Positions 36,506 through 45,568 of a stretch of 64,000 nucleotides of DNA are shown here, piece after piece. The notes beneath the pieces were generated by a model that ran no database searches, had not been told where the DNA came from, and worked only from the letters and a program-made list of their open reading frames with translations. Position 1 is the stretch's first letter. Every line of letters starts with the position of its first letter. Origin of the DNA: Archangium violaceum Cb vi76 (GTDB taxonomy: Bacteria; Myxococcota; Myxococcia; Myxococcales; Myxococcaceae); assembly GCF_000733295.1 (NCBI RefSeq), contig NZ_JPMI01000055.1, forward strand, positions 1-64,000, read 5' to 3'. The position numbers were made by a program, and so were the translations under genes.

Positions 36506-37990
36506 ATGAGCACTCAGACCCAGACCCAGAATGCCGCGGGCGCCGCGGCCGCCGTTTCGCCCTCCCTGCTCGACGAAATCCTCTCCGAGGCGAAGATCAA
36601 GCCCAAGGACGAGGGCTATGACATCGCCCGCAGGGGCGTGGAGGCCTTCATCGCGGAGATGCTGGCCCCCAACCGCTCCGAGGAGCGCATCGACAAGGCC
36701 CTCGTCGACGCGATGATCGCGGAGATCGACAAGCGCCTGTCGTCCCAGGTCAACGAGATCATGCACCACGAGGAGGTCCAGAAGCTGGAGTCCTCGTGGC
36801 GCTCGCTGAAGTTCCTCGTGGACCGGGTGGACTTCCGCGAGAACATCCGCGTGGAGATGCTCAACGTCTCCAAGGAGGATCTGCTCAAGGACTTCGAGGA
36901 CTCGCCCGAGGTGGTGCGCAGCGGCCTGTACCGGCTGGTGTACTCCAACGAGTACGGCGTGTTCGGTGGCAAGCCCTACGGCCTGCTGCTGGGCAACTAC
37001 GACTTCGGCCCGGGCCCGCAGGACATCGACCTGCTGCGCAAGTGCGCGTCCGTGGCGGCCATGGCCCACGCGCCCTTCATCGCCAACACCAGCCCGGAGA
37101 TGTTCGGCGAGCAGAACTTCCTCAACCTGCCCAACCTCAAGGACCTCAAGTCCCTGTTCGAGGGTCCGCAGTACGCCCGGTGGCACTCGTTCCGCGAGAG
37201 CGAGGACGCGCGCTACGTGGGCCTGTGCATGCCGCGCTTCCTGCTGCGCCTGCCGTACGGTGAGAAGACCATCCCCGTGAAGGCCTTCAACTTCACCGAG
37301 GACGTCGTCGGGCAGCACGACAAGTACCTGTGGGGCCACGCCTCCACGGCGTTCGCCACCCGCGTGGCGGACTCGTTCGCCAAGTTCCGCTGGAGCCCGA
37401 ACATCATCGGCCCCCAGTCCGGTGGCGCGGTGGAGATGCTGCCGCTGCACCAGTACGAGGCCATGGGGGAGATCCAGACCAAGATTCCCACCGAGGTGAT
37501 GCTCACCGAGCGGCGCGAGTACGAGCTGAGCGAGGAGGGCTTCATCGGCCTGGTGTTCCGCAAGGACGCGGACAACGCGGCGTTCTTCTCGGCCAACTCG
37601 GCGCAGAAGGCCAAGTTCTTCGGCAGCACGCCGGAGGGCAAGGCGGCGGAGACGAACTACCGGCTCGGCACGCAGCTGCCCTACATGTTCATCATGACGC
37701 GGCTGGCGCACTACGTGAAGGTGCTCCAGCGCGAGCAGATCGGCAGCTGGAAGGAGCGCTCGGACCTGGAGCGCGAGCTCAACCAGTGGATGAGCCAGTA
37801 CATCGCCGACATGGATGACCCGGCGCCCGCCGTGCGCTCGCGCCGTCCGCTGCGCGCCGCGCGCGTGACGGTGGAGGACGTGGAGGGTCAGCCCGGCTGG
37901 TATCGTTGCAGCCTGCAGGTGCGCCCGCACTTCAAGTACATGGGCGCGTCCTTCACCCTCTCCCTGGTGGGCAAGCTGGACAAGGAGTGA
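36506..37990 (+). CDS. tssC: T6SS contractile sheath large subunit TssC (VipB)
   Basis: The 494-residue protein has the normal TssC length. It carries SSWRSLKFLVDRVDFRENIRVEMLNVSKEDL, YGLLLGNYDFGPGPQDIDLL, FRESEDARYVGLCMPRFLLRLPYG and LPYMFIMTRLAHYVKVLQREQIGSW. These are the sheath core domain and the C-terminal strands that interlock subunits. It is the second sheath protein and is disassembled by TssH after contraction. A strong hairpin 50 bases after the stop separates it from hcp. Confidence 0.97.
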   Translation: MSTQTQTQNAAGAAAAVSPSLLDEILSEAKIKPKDEGYDIARRGVEAFIAEMLAPNRSEERIDKALVDAMIAEIDKRLSSQVNEIMHHEEVQKLESSWRSLKFLVDRVDFRENIRVEMLNVSKEDLLKDFEDSPEVVRSGLYRLVYSNEYGVFGGKPYGLLLGNYDFGPGPQDIDLLRKCASVAAMAHAPFIANTSPEMFGEQNFLNLPNLKDLKSLFEGPQYARWHSFRESEDARYVGLCMPRFLLRLPYGEKTIPVKAFNFTEDVVGQHDKYLWGHASTAFATRVADSFAKFRWSPNIIGPQSGGAVEMLPLHQYEAMGEIQTKIPTEVMLTERREYELSEEGFIGLVFRKDADNAAFFSANSAQKAKFFGSTPEGKAAETNYRLGTQLPYMFIMTRLAHYVKVLQREQIGSWKERSDLERELNQWMSQYIADMDDPAPAVRSRRPLRAARVTVEDVEGQPGWYRCSLQVRPHFKYMGASFTLSLVGKLDKE

Positions 37991-38041
37991 GCCCGTCGCA
38001 CCCGTGACACGTGGTTCCGCTGATTCCGGGCTCCATCAACG

Positions 38042-38065
38042 CCGGGCCCCCCACCAGGGGCCCGG
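38042..38065. terminator. Perfect hairpin between tssC and hcp
   Basis: CCGGGCCCC at 38042-38050 pairs perfectly with GGGGCCCGG at 38057-38065 around the loop CCACCA, followed by ATTT. This fits an intrinsic terminator or a processing stem that separates hcp from the upstream genes. Confidence 0.75.
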
Positions 38066-38071
38066 ATTTCC

Positions 38072-38087
38072 GCGCCGTACGCGGCGC
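38072..38087. promoter_or_regulatory. Second small stem-loop in hcp leader
   Basis: GCGCCG at 38072-38077 pairs with CGGCGC at 38082-38087 around TACG. It lies 17 bases before the hcp start, just upstream of its GAGGTG ribosome site. It may stabilise the hcp message or tune its translation. Confidence 0.4.
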
Positions 38088-38104
38088 ATACAACGAGGTG
38101 GCGA

Positions 38105-38596
38105 ATGGCTGAGACTGTACACCTGTACCTGAAGGCGAACGGCACGGAGATCAAGGGTGACAGCACCCAGACGAGCCTGGGCCGCGAGGGCTCCATCGAG
38201 TGCGTGTCCTTCGAGCACGAGGTCATCACCGCGCGCGAGTCCGGCTCCGGTCTGGCGACGGGCCGCCGTCAGTACCCGCCGATGACGATCGTCAAGCGCA
38301 TCGACAAGGCCTCGCCGCTGCTGATGAAGGCGCTGTGCGAGAACCAGGTCATCGAGGCGACCTTCAAGTTCTTCCGCCCCAACCCGACCGGCGACGGCAC
38401 CACCGAGCAGTTCTACACCATCGCCATCAAGAAGGGCCGCATCAACAGCATCAAGCAGCACGTGCCGGACAGCTTCATCCCGACCAGCACCAACCTGCCC
38501 GCCATGGAGACGGTCACGTTCGTGTTCCACACGATCGACTGGACCATCACCAACGGCGGCGTGACGCACACTGACACCTGGGACACCCAGCGCTAG
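38105..38596 (+). CDS. hcp: T6SS inner-tube protein Hcp (TssD)
   Basis: The 163-residue protein matches Hcp1-type tube proteins: VHLYLKANGTEIKGDSTQTSLGREGSIECVSFEHEV, RRQYPPMTIVKRIDKASPLLMKALCENQVIEATFKFFRPNPTGDGTTEQFYTI, and the final THTDTWDTQR. Hexameric rings stack into the tube that is expelled by sheath contraction and carries effectors. The gene is flanked by strong hairpins on both sides, so it may be expressed as its own short, stable message, as expected for the most abundant tail protein. Confidence 0.97.
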   Translation: MAETVHLYLKANGTEIKGDSTQTSLGREGSIECVSFEHEVITARESGSGLATGRRQYPPMTIVKRIDKASPLLMKALCENQVIEATFKFFRPNPTGDGTTEQFYTIAIKKGRINSIKQHVPDSFIPTSTNLPAMETVTFVFHTIDWTITNGGVTHTDTWDTQR

Positions 38597-38609
38597 TCCG
38601 TCGTGCCTG

Positions 38610-38640
38610 TGGAGCGCCCGGGTGAATCCCGGGCGCTCCA
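38610..38640. terminator. Perfect 13-bp hairpin after hcp
   Basis: TGGAGCGCCCGGG at 38610-38622 pairs perfectly with CCCGGGCGCTCCA at 38628-38640 around the loop TGAAT. It lies 14 bases after the hcp stop and 18 bases before tssE. There is no T-run. It probably ends or protects the 3' end of an hcp message. Confidence 0.8.
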
Positions 38641-38658
38641 GGGCCGAGCCCGCACACC

Positions 38659-39057
38659 ATGGCCGAACGAGGACTCCTGACACGTCTGGCCTCCAGCAGC
38701 CACGGCTCGCTGGCGCCCCGCGGCAACGCGGTGGCCGCCATCTCCGAGCACCTGCGGGCCCTGCTCAACACCCGGAAGGGAGAGGCCGTCGCGGCCCCTG
38801 CCTACGGCATCATGGATTTCAACGACATCATCCACATCCTCCCGGCGGCCATCCCGAGGATGCAGCAGTCCATCCGCACGGCCATCCAGGAGTTCGAGCC
38901 GCGGTTGAAGAACGTCGTCGTCACGCACGTTCCCGACGAGCAGGACCCCACCGCCTTGCGGTTCGACATCATCGCGCAGCTCAACATCAAGGACGCGCGC
39001 GGCACGGTCCGCTTCCACACCGAGCTGAAACCCGGCGGCCGGATGGAACTCTGGTGA
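38659..39057 (+). CDS. tssE: T6SS baseplate protein TssE (gp25-like)
   Basis: The 132-residue protein matches the gp25/TssE family: RGLLTRL-like N-terminus (here ERGLLTRLASS), VAAISEHLRALLNTRKGEAVAAPAYGIMDFNDII, and a central RMQQSIRTAIQEFEPRLKNVVVTHVPDE. The Glu in the PRL-preceding helix (FEPRL) is the conserved family residue. TssE is part of the baseplate on which the sheath nucleates. tssF starts ten bases after its stop. Confidence 0.94.
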   Translation: MAERGLLTRLASSSHGSLAPRGNAVAAISEHLRALLNTRKGEAVAAPAYGIMDFNDIIHILPAAIPRMQQSIRTAIQEFEPRLKNVVVTHVPDEQDPTALRFDIIAQLNIKDARGTVRFHTELKPGGRMELW

Positions 39058-39067
39058 AAGGGCGAGG

Positions 39068-40819
39068 ATGTTCAGCAAGTACTACCTGAGCGAGCTCAAC
39101 TACCTCCGGGAGATGGGCCGGGCCTTCGGGCTCGCCAACCCGAGCGTCGCCGGCCTGCTGGTGGAGCGCGGCGCGGACCCGGACGTGGAGCGGCTGCTGG
39201 AGGGCTTCGCCTTCCTCACCGCGCGCATCCGCGAGCGCGTGGAGGACGACGTTCCGGAGATGGTGCAGGGGCTCACGGAGTTGCTGCTCCCCCACTACCT
39301 GCGCCCGGTGCCCGCGTGCTCCATCGTGGAGTTCACGCCCCAGATGCGCGCCCTGCGCGGCCGCTCGCGCATCGCCGCGGGCGCCGAGGTGGCCTCGACG
39401 CCCCTGGATGGCACCAGCTGTGTCTTCCGCACCACGCACGACGTGGACCTGCTGCCGCTCAGCGTGCAGGACGCCCTGCTGGACCGCTCGTCCGTGTCCT
39501 CGCCCGTGCTGCGCCTGTCCTTCCAGACGACGGAGCAGGGGCGTGAGGAGCTGCAGAAGCCCCATGGGCTGCGCCTCTTCATCCACGGCGACATGTCCGC
39601 CAGCGCGCTCATCATGCTGTGGCTGCTGCGCTACTGCCGCCAGATACGCGTGCGCGGCGCCACCAGCGGGAACGAGGTGGTGCTGGACCCCAAGCGGAGC
39701 ATCCGCCCGGTGGGCTTCGATCGGCACTTCCGCCTGCTGCCCTGGCCCCGGGCGTTCGACGGGTACCGCCTGCTCCAGGAGTACTTCACCCTGCCGGAGA
39801 AGTTCCTCTTCTTCGAGGTGCATGGCCTGGAGGCGGCCGCGTCCGCGCTGGAGGAGCGCTTCGAGATTTCCTTCCACCTGGAGCGCCCGCCGCCCCTGGA
39901 CGCGCGCATCACCCGGGAGATGTTCCGGCTGCACTGCGCCCCCGTCATCAACCTGTTCCGGGCACCAGCCAATCCGCTCTTCCACCACGCGCTGGGCCGC
40001 GAGCACCTGGTACGGGCCGCGGAGCTGCAGCCCCAGCACGCGGAGGTGTACTCCGTGGACTCGGTGACGGGCCTGACGGCGGGCCGCAGCGAGCGCCGCA
40101 CCTACCGCCCCTTCCACGAGTTCGAGCACACCCAGGGCGAGGGCTCCGAACCCTCCTTCTACCGCCTGCGGCGCATCCACTCCCCCGTGGATGACGGCAT
40201 CGACACCTACCTCACCCTGGAGACGCCCCGCGACGTGGCGCCCACACTCGGGACCGAGGAGGTGCTGTCCATCGATCTCACCTGCACCAACCGCTCGCTG
40301 CCCGCGCGGCTGCAGGTGGGGGACATCACCCAGTCCACCCCGGCCTCGCCCACCAACGCCAAATTCAAGAACATCACCCCGGTGAGCCGCCCGGCCCGCG
40401 CGCCCCTGGGCACGGAGCTGCACTGGCGGCTGCTCTCGCACCTGGCCATCAACCAGCACTCCATCGCGGATGGCGCCGCGCTGCGCCGCCTGCTGGACCT
40501 GTACAACTTCCAGGCGCTGGCGGACAACCTCGCCGCCCGCGCCAGCCGCCTGCGCATCAACGCCATCCGCACCGTGGAGAACAAGGCCCTCACCCGCTTC
40601 CTGGAGGGCTCGCCCGTGCGTGGCAACCGGGCCCTGGTGGAGCTCGACGAGACGAATTTCATGGGGGTGGGAGACGCCTTCCTCTTCGGGTGCATTCTCG
40701 ATGAGCTGCTGGCCTCCCACGTCACCCTCAACTCCTTCAACGAGCTGGCCATCCGGCTCCAGCCCTCGCAGACAGAGTTCGCATGGCTTCCGAGGAACGG
40801 CTTCCTGACCCTCTTGTAG
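39068..40819 (+). CDS. tssF: T6SS baseplate protein TssF
   Basis: The 583-residue protein starts YYLSELNYLREMGRAFGLANPSVAGLLVERGADPDVERLLEGFAFLTARIRERVEDD, the conserved TssF/VasA N-terminus. It contains PMQTALRP-type strand regions and ends with the family's GNRALVELDETNFMGVGDAFLFGCILDELLASHVTLNSFNELAIR. TssF and TssG form the baseplate wedge with TssE and TssK. The last 37 bases overlap the tssG start. Confidence 0.95.
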   Translation: MFSKYYLSELNYLREMGRAFGLANPSVAGLLVERGADPDVERLLEGFAFLTARIRERVEDDVPEMVQGLTELLLPHYLRPVPACSIVEFTPQMRALRGRSRIAAGAEVASTPLDGTSCVFRTTHDVDLLPLSVQDALLDRSSVSSPVLRLSFQTTEQGREELQKPHGLRLFIHGDMSASALIMLWLLRYCRQIRVRGATSGNEVVLDPKRSIRPVGFDRHFRLLPWPRAFDGYRLLQEYFTLPEKFLFFEVHGLEAAASALEERFEISFHLERPPPLDARITREMFRLHCAPVINLFRAPANPLFHHALGREHLVRAAELQPQHAEVYSVDSVTGLTAGRSERRTYRPFHEFEHTQGEGSEPSFYRLRRIHSPVDDGIDTYLTLETPRDVAPTLGTEEVLSIDLTCTNRSLPARLQVGDITQSTPASPTNAKFKNITPVSRPARAPLGTELHWRLLSHLAINQHSIADGAALRRLLDLYNFQALADNLAARASRLRINAIRTVENKALTRFLEGSPVRGNRALVELDETNFMGVGDAFLFGCILDELLASHVTLNSFNELAIRLQPSQTEFAWLPRNGFLTLL

Positions 40820-41823
40820 AGGCGGCCCGGTTGCTGGGGGGAATGGCCAAGGAAGTCGGCTTCTTCCAGCTCGTGGCGTACATCGAGCGGCTCACCGCCG
40901 GGGCGGCCCGCGTGGGCAGCGTGGGGCCGGTCATCGAGGAGATGATCCGCTTCCGGCATGATTCCTCGCTGGGCTTCTCCTCGGGGGACGTGAGCGAGGT
41001 GACGCTGCGCAAGGTGCCCGTGCGCGCGGAGGAGCCGTACGCCCGGCGCCAGCTCTTCGAGGTCGTCACCCACTTCCTGGGACTCACCGGCTCGGTGAGC
41101 CCGCTGCCGATGTACATCGCCGAGGAGATCGCCCAGGAGGACCCGGACCACGCCGTGCGCCGGGAGTTCCTGGACCTCTTCCACCACCGGCTGCTGTCGC
41201 TGCTCTACCGCATCGAGTCCAAGTACCGCGTCACCAGCGAGTCCAACTCCACCAACACCGATCAGTGGTCGCGCCGGCTGCTGGCGCTCGCCGGTTTCGA
41301 CACGTACGAGAGCGAGCGCACCAGCAAGCTGCCCACGCGCAAGCTGCTGCGCATCGTCCCGCTGCTGGCCTCCCGCGCGCGCACCGCCGAGAAGATGGAG
41401 GCGGCCCTCGAGGACGTGCTCGGCGACAGCCTGGAGGGGGCCCGGGTGCGGGTGGAGCAGTTCGTGGGCCGCTGGGTGGACATCGACGCCCGGCTGCAAC
41501 TGGGCCGCAACAACCACATCCTCGGCAGGAATACCGTCCTGGGCGGCAAGGCCTTCGATCGGATGGGGAAGATCAAGATCCACATCGAGCCCCTGCCCAC
41601 CCACCTGTACCGGAAGATGATGCCGGGCGGAGACCTGCTGCCCCAGGCCCGCGAGGTGGTGCGGCTCTTCCTGAAGGATCCCCTGGAGTACGAGTTCGAG
41701 CTGGGCCTGACGGAAGGCGTCACCCAGACGTTCAACCTCTCCAGCACGCAGTCGGCCCAGTTGGGGCGGGACACGTGGCTGGGCAAGGGCAGGCAGATCC
41801 GCCTCTCGATTCCGGTCGTGTGA
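40783..41823 (+). CDS. tssG: T6SS baseplate protein TssG
   Basis: The 346-residue protein matches TssG/VasB: GFFQLVAYIERLTAG, VIEEMIRFRHDSSLGFSSGDVSEV, LFEVVTHFLGLTGSVSPLPMYIAEEIAQED, FLDLFHHRLLSLLYRIESKYRV, and the C-terminal TWLGKGRQIRLSIP. Its start lies inside the end of tssF, which usually means coupled translation of the two wedge proteins. A GC-rich stem-loop follows before tssH. Confidence 0.95.
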   Translation: MASEERLPDPLVEAARLLGGMAKEVGFFQLVAYIERLTAGAARVGSVGPVIEEMIRFRHDSSLGFSSGDVSEVTLRKVPVRAEEPYARRQLFEVVTHFLGLTGSVSPLPMYIAEEIAQEDPDHAVRREFLDLFHHRLLSLLYRIESKYRVTSESNSTNTDQWSRRLLALAGFDTYESERTSKLPTRKLLRIVPLLASRARTAEKMEAALEDVLGDSLEGARVRVEQFVGRWVDIDARLQLGRNNHILGRNTVLGGKAFDRMGKIKIHIEPLPTHLYRKMMPGGDLLPQAREVVRLFLKDPLEYEFELGLTEGVTQTFNLSSTQSAQLGRDTWLGKGRQIRLSIPVV

Positions 41824-41834
41824 CACACGGCCCC

Positions 41835-41868
41835 GGGAGCGCCGGCAACCGACGGCGCTGACGCTCCC
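41835..41868. promoter_or_regulatory. Two-part stem-loop between tssG and tssH
   Basis: GGGAG at 41835 pairs with CTCCC ending at 41868, and an inner CGCCG pairs with CGGCG, with a six-base bulge between the two stems. It lies in the 68-bp gap before tssH. It may be a weak terminator or a processing element. Confidence 0.4.
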
Positions 41869-41891
41869 GCCAGACATTCCGCCGTCCCCTG

Positions 41892-44543
41892 TTGGAGGGT
41901 GCCGCCATCCGAGTCGAACCGAAAGCCCTCGTCCGCCGCCTCACGCCGACGGCCACCCGCACACTGGAGGCCGCCGTCGCGCGTGCCAGCAGTGGGCGCT
42001 TCTATGAAATCGTTCCCGAGCACATGCTCGCGCAGATGCTCGAGCCGGAGGACTCGGACGTCGCCCGCCTGCTGCAGCACTTCCAGGTGGACCGCCGCCG
42101 GCTGGCCGCCAGCATGGAGCGCGCCCTCCAGGGCCTGCGCTCCGGCAGCGCGGGCCGTCCCGTCTTCTCCGAGACGCTCTTCCAGTGGTTCGAGGACGCC
42201 TGGCTGATCGCCTCCGTCGAGCAGGGCGCGACCCGTCTGCGCTCCGGGGCGCTCTTCGCCCAGTTCGTCACCCGCCGCAACCGCTACACCGCCGAGCTCT
42301 TCCCCGAGCTGGACGCCATCTCCCGCGACGAGCTGATGGCCGCCCTGGACGCGGTGCTGAGGCCCTCGCCGGAGACGATGGAGGTGGGCCCCGAGTCCGT
42401 TGCCGGAGGCGCCACGCCCTCCGCGTCCGCCCAGGGTGGCGCCGTGGGCGGCGAGGCGCTCGGCCGCTTCGCCACGTCCTTCACCGGCCGCGTACGCGAG
42501 GGGAAGATCGATCCCATCTTCGGCCGCCACCGGGAGATCCGCCAGATGGTGGACATCCTCTCGAGGCGCCGGAAGAACAACCCCATCCTCGTGGGCGAGC
42601 CGGGCGTGGGCAAGACGGCGCTCGTGGAGGGCCTGGCCTGGGCCATCGTGAAGGGCGAGGTGCCCGACGCGCTGAAGAACGTGGAGCTGATGGGGCTGGA
42701 CCTCGGCGCGCTGCAGGCCGGCGCGGGCGTGCGCGGCGAGTTCGAGAACCGCCTCAAGTCCGTCATCAACGAGGTGAAGGCCTCGCCCACGCCCATCATC
42801 CTCTTCATCGACGAGGCGCACACGCTCATCGGCGCCGGGGGCACCGCGGGCGGGAGCGACGGCGCCAACCTGCTCAAGCCGGCGCTCGCGCGTGGAGAGC
42901 TGCGCACCATCGCCGCCACCACCTGGGGCGAGTACAAGAAGTACTTCGAGAAGGACGCCGCGCTCGAGCGGCGCTTCCAGCCCGTCAAGGTGGACGAGCC
43001 GGGCGTCGAGGACGCCGAGTTGATGCTGCGCGGCCTGCGGCCCACCTACGAGGCCTCCCACGGCGTCACCATCCGCGACGAGGCCGTCTCCGCCGCGGTG
43101 CGCCTGTCCAGCCGCTACATCTCCGGCCGCCAGCTCCCCGACAAGGCCGTGGACCTGCTCGACACGGCCGCCGCACGCGTGAAGATCGAGCTGTCCACCA
43201 AACCCGACGAGCTGGTGGCGCTCGAGCAGGAGATCTCCGCCCTGGAGCGCGAGCGCGACGCGCGCAAGCGGGACCTGGCCGAGGGCCACCCGGGAGACGC
43301 CGAGGTGGTGGAGACGCTGGAGCGCAAGCTGGCCTCCGTGCAGGACAGCCGCGTCTCGCTGCAGGCCCGGTGGGAGACGGAGCGCACCGCGGTGAGCGCG
43401 CTGATGGAGGCACGCAAGGCGCTGCTCTCCGCTCCGGCCGAGGCGGACAAAACGCCCCTGAAGGCCGCGGTGGACGAGGCCGCGGCGAAGCTGGCCCAGG
43501 CGCGTGGCGAGGAGCCCCTGGTGCACGCGGAAGTGGACGCCGACATCGTGGCGCGCGTGGTGGCCAGCTGGACGGGCATCCCCGTGGGCAAGATGCGCAA
43601 TGATCTGCTCACGGCGGTGCTGGGCCTCGAGTCGCGGCTCACCGAGCGCGTGCGCGGCCAGGAGCCGGCCCTGCGCAAGGTGGCGGAGATCATCCGCATC
43701 TCCCAGGCGCGCATCAACAACCCGGACACCCCCATTGGCGTGCTGCTCTTCGTGGGCCCCAGCGGCGTGGGCAAGACGGAGACGGCCCTGGCACTCGCCG
43801 ACGTCCTCTACGGCGGCGAGCGCTTCATGACCACCTTCAACATGAGCGAGTTCCAGGAGAAGCACACCGTCTCCCGGCTCATCGGCTCGCCGCCCGGCTA
43901 CGTGGGCTACGGCGAGGGCGGCCTGCTCACCGAGGCCGTGCGCCAGCGGCCCTACTCCGTCGTGCTGCTCGACGAGTGCGAGAAGGCCGACCTGGAGGTG
44001 ATGAACCTCTTCTACCAGGTGTTCGACAAGGGCGTGCTCAACGACAGCGAGGGCCGCGCCGTCGACTTCCGCAACACCGTCGTCATCCTCACCAGCAACC
44101 TGGGCTCGGACATCCTCATGAAGATGCACGAGACGGGCGCCACGCCCACCGCCGAGGAGATGATCGCCAAGGTGCGCCCCGCCCTCAGCAAGCACTTCAA
44201 GCCCGCCCTGCTGGCCCGCATGACCATCGTCCCCTACGCCCCCGTGGGCACGGACATCATGCGGGAGATCGTCGCGATGAAGCTCGACAAGCTCTCCAAG
44301 CGGCTGTTCTCCGCCCACGGCGTGGAGACGACACTCGCGCCCGAGCTGCTCGACGAGCTGGCCCGCCGCTGCACCGAGGCCGAGACGGGTGCCCGCAACG
44401 CCGAGCACATCCTGCAGGGCTCGCTGATGCCCGCCATCTCGCGCGAGCTGCTCGAGCGCATGGCCGGCGGCTCGGTCCCCAAGCGGCTGAACATCTCGCT
44501 CGACCCCCAGGGGGGTTGGGATATCCGGTTCGCCGAGGCATGA
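41892..44543 (+). CDS. clpV: T6SS sheath-recycling ATPase TssH (ClpV)
   Basis: The product, 883 residues if the TTG at 41892 is used, has the ClpV layout. It includes an N-terminal repeat domain, a first AAA+ module (Walker A GEPGVGKTAL near 235, ILFIDEAHTLIGAGG), a coiled middle region (ALEQEISALERERDARKRDL) and a second AAA+ module (GPSGVGKTET near 622, GYVGYGEGG, LLDECEKAD). The N-terminus is odd. The strongest ribosome site, GGAGG at 41894-41898, points to an ATC codon at 41907, giving RVEPKALVRRL, while no ATG or GTG is in frame nearby. TssH unfolds contracted sheath for reuse. Confidence 0.93.
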   Translation: MEGAAIRVEPKALVRRLTPTATRTLEAAVARASSGRFYEIVPEHMLAQMLEPEDSDVARLLQHFQVDRRRLAASMERALQGLRSGSAGRPVFSETLFQWFEDAWLIASVEQGATRLRSGALFAQFVTRRNRYTAELFPELDAISRDELMAALDAVLRPSPETMEVGPESVAGGATPSASAQGGAVGGEALGRFATSFTGRVREGKIDPIFGRHREIRQMVDILSRRRKNNPILVGEPGVGKTALVEGLAWAIVKGEVPDALKNVELMGLDLGALQAGAGVRGEFENRLKSVINEVKASPTPIILFIDEAHTLIGAGGTAGGSDGANLLKPALARGELRTIAATTWGEYKKYFEKDAALERRFQPVKVDEPGVEDAELMLRGLRPTYEASHGVTIRDEAVSAAVRLSSRYISGRQLPDKAVDLLDTAAARVKIELSTKPDELVALEQEISALERERDARKRDLAEGHPGDAEVVETLERKLASVQDSRVSLQARWETERTAVSALMEARKALLSAPAEADKTPLKAAVDEAAAKLAQARGEEPLVHAEVDADIVARVVASWTGIPVGKMRNDLLTAVLGLESRLTERVRGQEPALRKVAEIIRISQARINNPDTPIGVLLFVGPSGVGKTETALALADVLYGGERFMTTFNMSEFQEKHTVSRLIGSPPGYVGYGEGGLLTEAVRQRPYSVVLLDECEKADLEVMNLFYQVFDKGVLNDSEGRAVDFRNTVVILTSNLGSDILMKMHETGATPTAEEMIAKVRPALSKHFKPALLARMTIVPYAPVGTDIMREIVAMKLDKLSKRLFSAHGVETTLAPELLDELARRCTEAETGARNAEHILQGSLMPAISRELLERMAGGSVPKRLNISLDPQGGWDIRFAEA

Positions 44544-44551
44544 GGAAGCCC

Positions 44552-45553
44552 ATGAAACAACGACTCCTGGCCACAGCCCTCGTACTCACCCCACTGCTGG
44601 GCTGCGCCACCGTTCCAAGACCCCAGCTGTGCGAGGCCACGGTCGGCGCCCGCGAGCGCTCCTACCCCACGCCCGACACGTGGTTCGGCCTGTTGCTGCA
44701 CGGCTTCGACCCCCAGCACGGCGCGGCCCCTCGCCCGTCCGTGGACTGCTCCGGCGCTCCCGTGGCCTGGGAGGAGCCCGCGGCGGACGAGTGCCGCGAG
44801 GCGGGCCCCCAGCCCAAGCCGCTTCCCCCCAAGGAGCGGCTGGACGAGACGGACCTGGTGTTGGAGACCACCCAGGCCAACGAGCGGCTGGTGTGGGTCA
44901 TCACGCGCCGTTTCGACAATGGCGAGGGCCTGGGCCCCGTGGCCCTGGTGGAGCGCACGAAGCTGGGCTTCATCGTCCGCGGCCTGGGCTCGCTGCGCGG
45001 CATGACGGAGAACGTGCGGCTGCGCATGGAGCACGTGGGCTCCACGGACGTGCTGGTGGCCGAGGGTGACTCCTGCACGAAGGAAGAGCCCCAGGTGTGC
45101 CGGCGGGCCGCTCGCATCCTGCCGCTGCGCAGCGGGCGCTTCTTCTCGGAGGCCGTGTCCGACTCCGAGCGCGCCTGCCTGGGCGCTGGCTGGTTCCCCC
45201 TCAGCCGCGTGCAGACCTTCGAGATGCCCAACGGCCTGCGCCGCAAGTTCGAGCTGACGTCCACCCTCGTCTTCAACTCCGGCGACATCACCGTCCAGGA
45301 GCAGGTGTCGGTGAGCGACTCGGACCCGAAGCAGCCCGCCATCCCCGAGCGCCTCTACCGCCGCGCCCAGAACGAGCGGAAGCTGAAGGTGGAGGAGAAC
45401 CTGCTGGTGGGCAGCGCGCCCTCGCTGTGGACGCGCATGGTGGAGCTGCAGCTCCAGGCCGGTGCCAAGGCGATGCCCGACGTGCCCACCGTCGTGCCCG
45501 CGCCTCCGAAGGAAGATCCGAAGGCGACGGGCACGGCCAAGGACATCCCCTGA
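44552..45553 (+). CDS. Lipoprotein of unknown function downstream of tssH
   Basis: The 333-residue protein begins MKQRLLATALVLTPLLGC, with a good lipobox (LLGC). An earlier ATG at 44540 overlaps the tssH stop as ATGA and would add four residues, so coupling to the T6SS operon is likely. The body shows no known domain to me. It contains several cysteines (TVDCSGAP-type, DECREAG, GDSCTKEEPQVCRRAAR) and beta-rich text such as LERTKLGFIVRGLGSLRGMTENVRLRMEHVG. It ends in a Pro/Lys-rich tail. Position suggests an accessory envelope role in secretion, unproven. Confidence 0.75.
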   Translation: MKQRLLATALVLTPLLGCATVPRPQLCEATVGARERSYPTPDTWFGLLLHGFDPQHGAAPRPSVDCSGAPVAWEEPAADECREAGPQPKPLPPKERLDETDLVLETTQANERLVWVITRRFDNGEGLGPVALVERTKLGFIVRGLGSLRGMTENVRLRMEHVGSTDVLVAEGDSCTKEEPQVCRRAARILPLRSGRFFSEAVSDSERACLGAGWFPLSRVQTFEMPNGLRRKFELTSTLVFNSGDITVQEQVSVSDSDPKQPAIPERLYRRAQNERKLKVEENLLVGSAPSLWTRMVELQLQAGAKAMPDVPTVVPAPPKEDPKATGTAKDIP

Positions 45554-45568
45554 GGAGACGCCGCCGGC

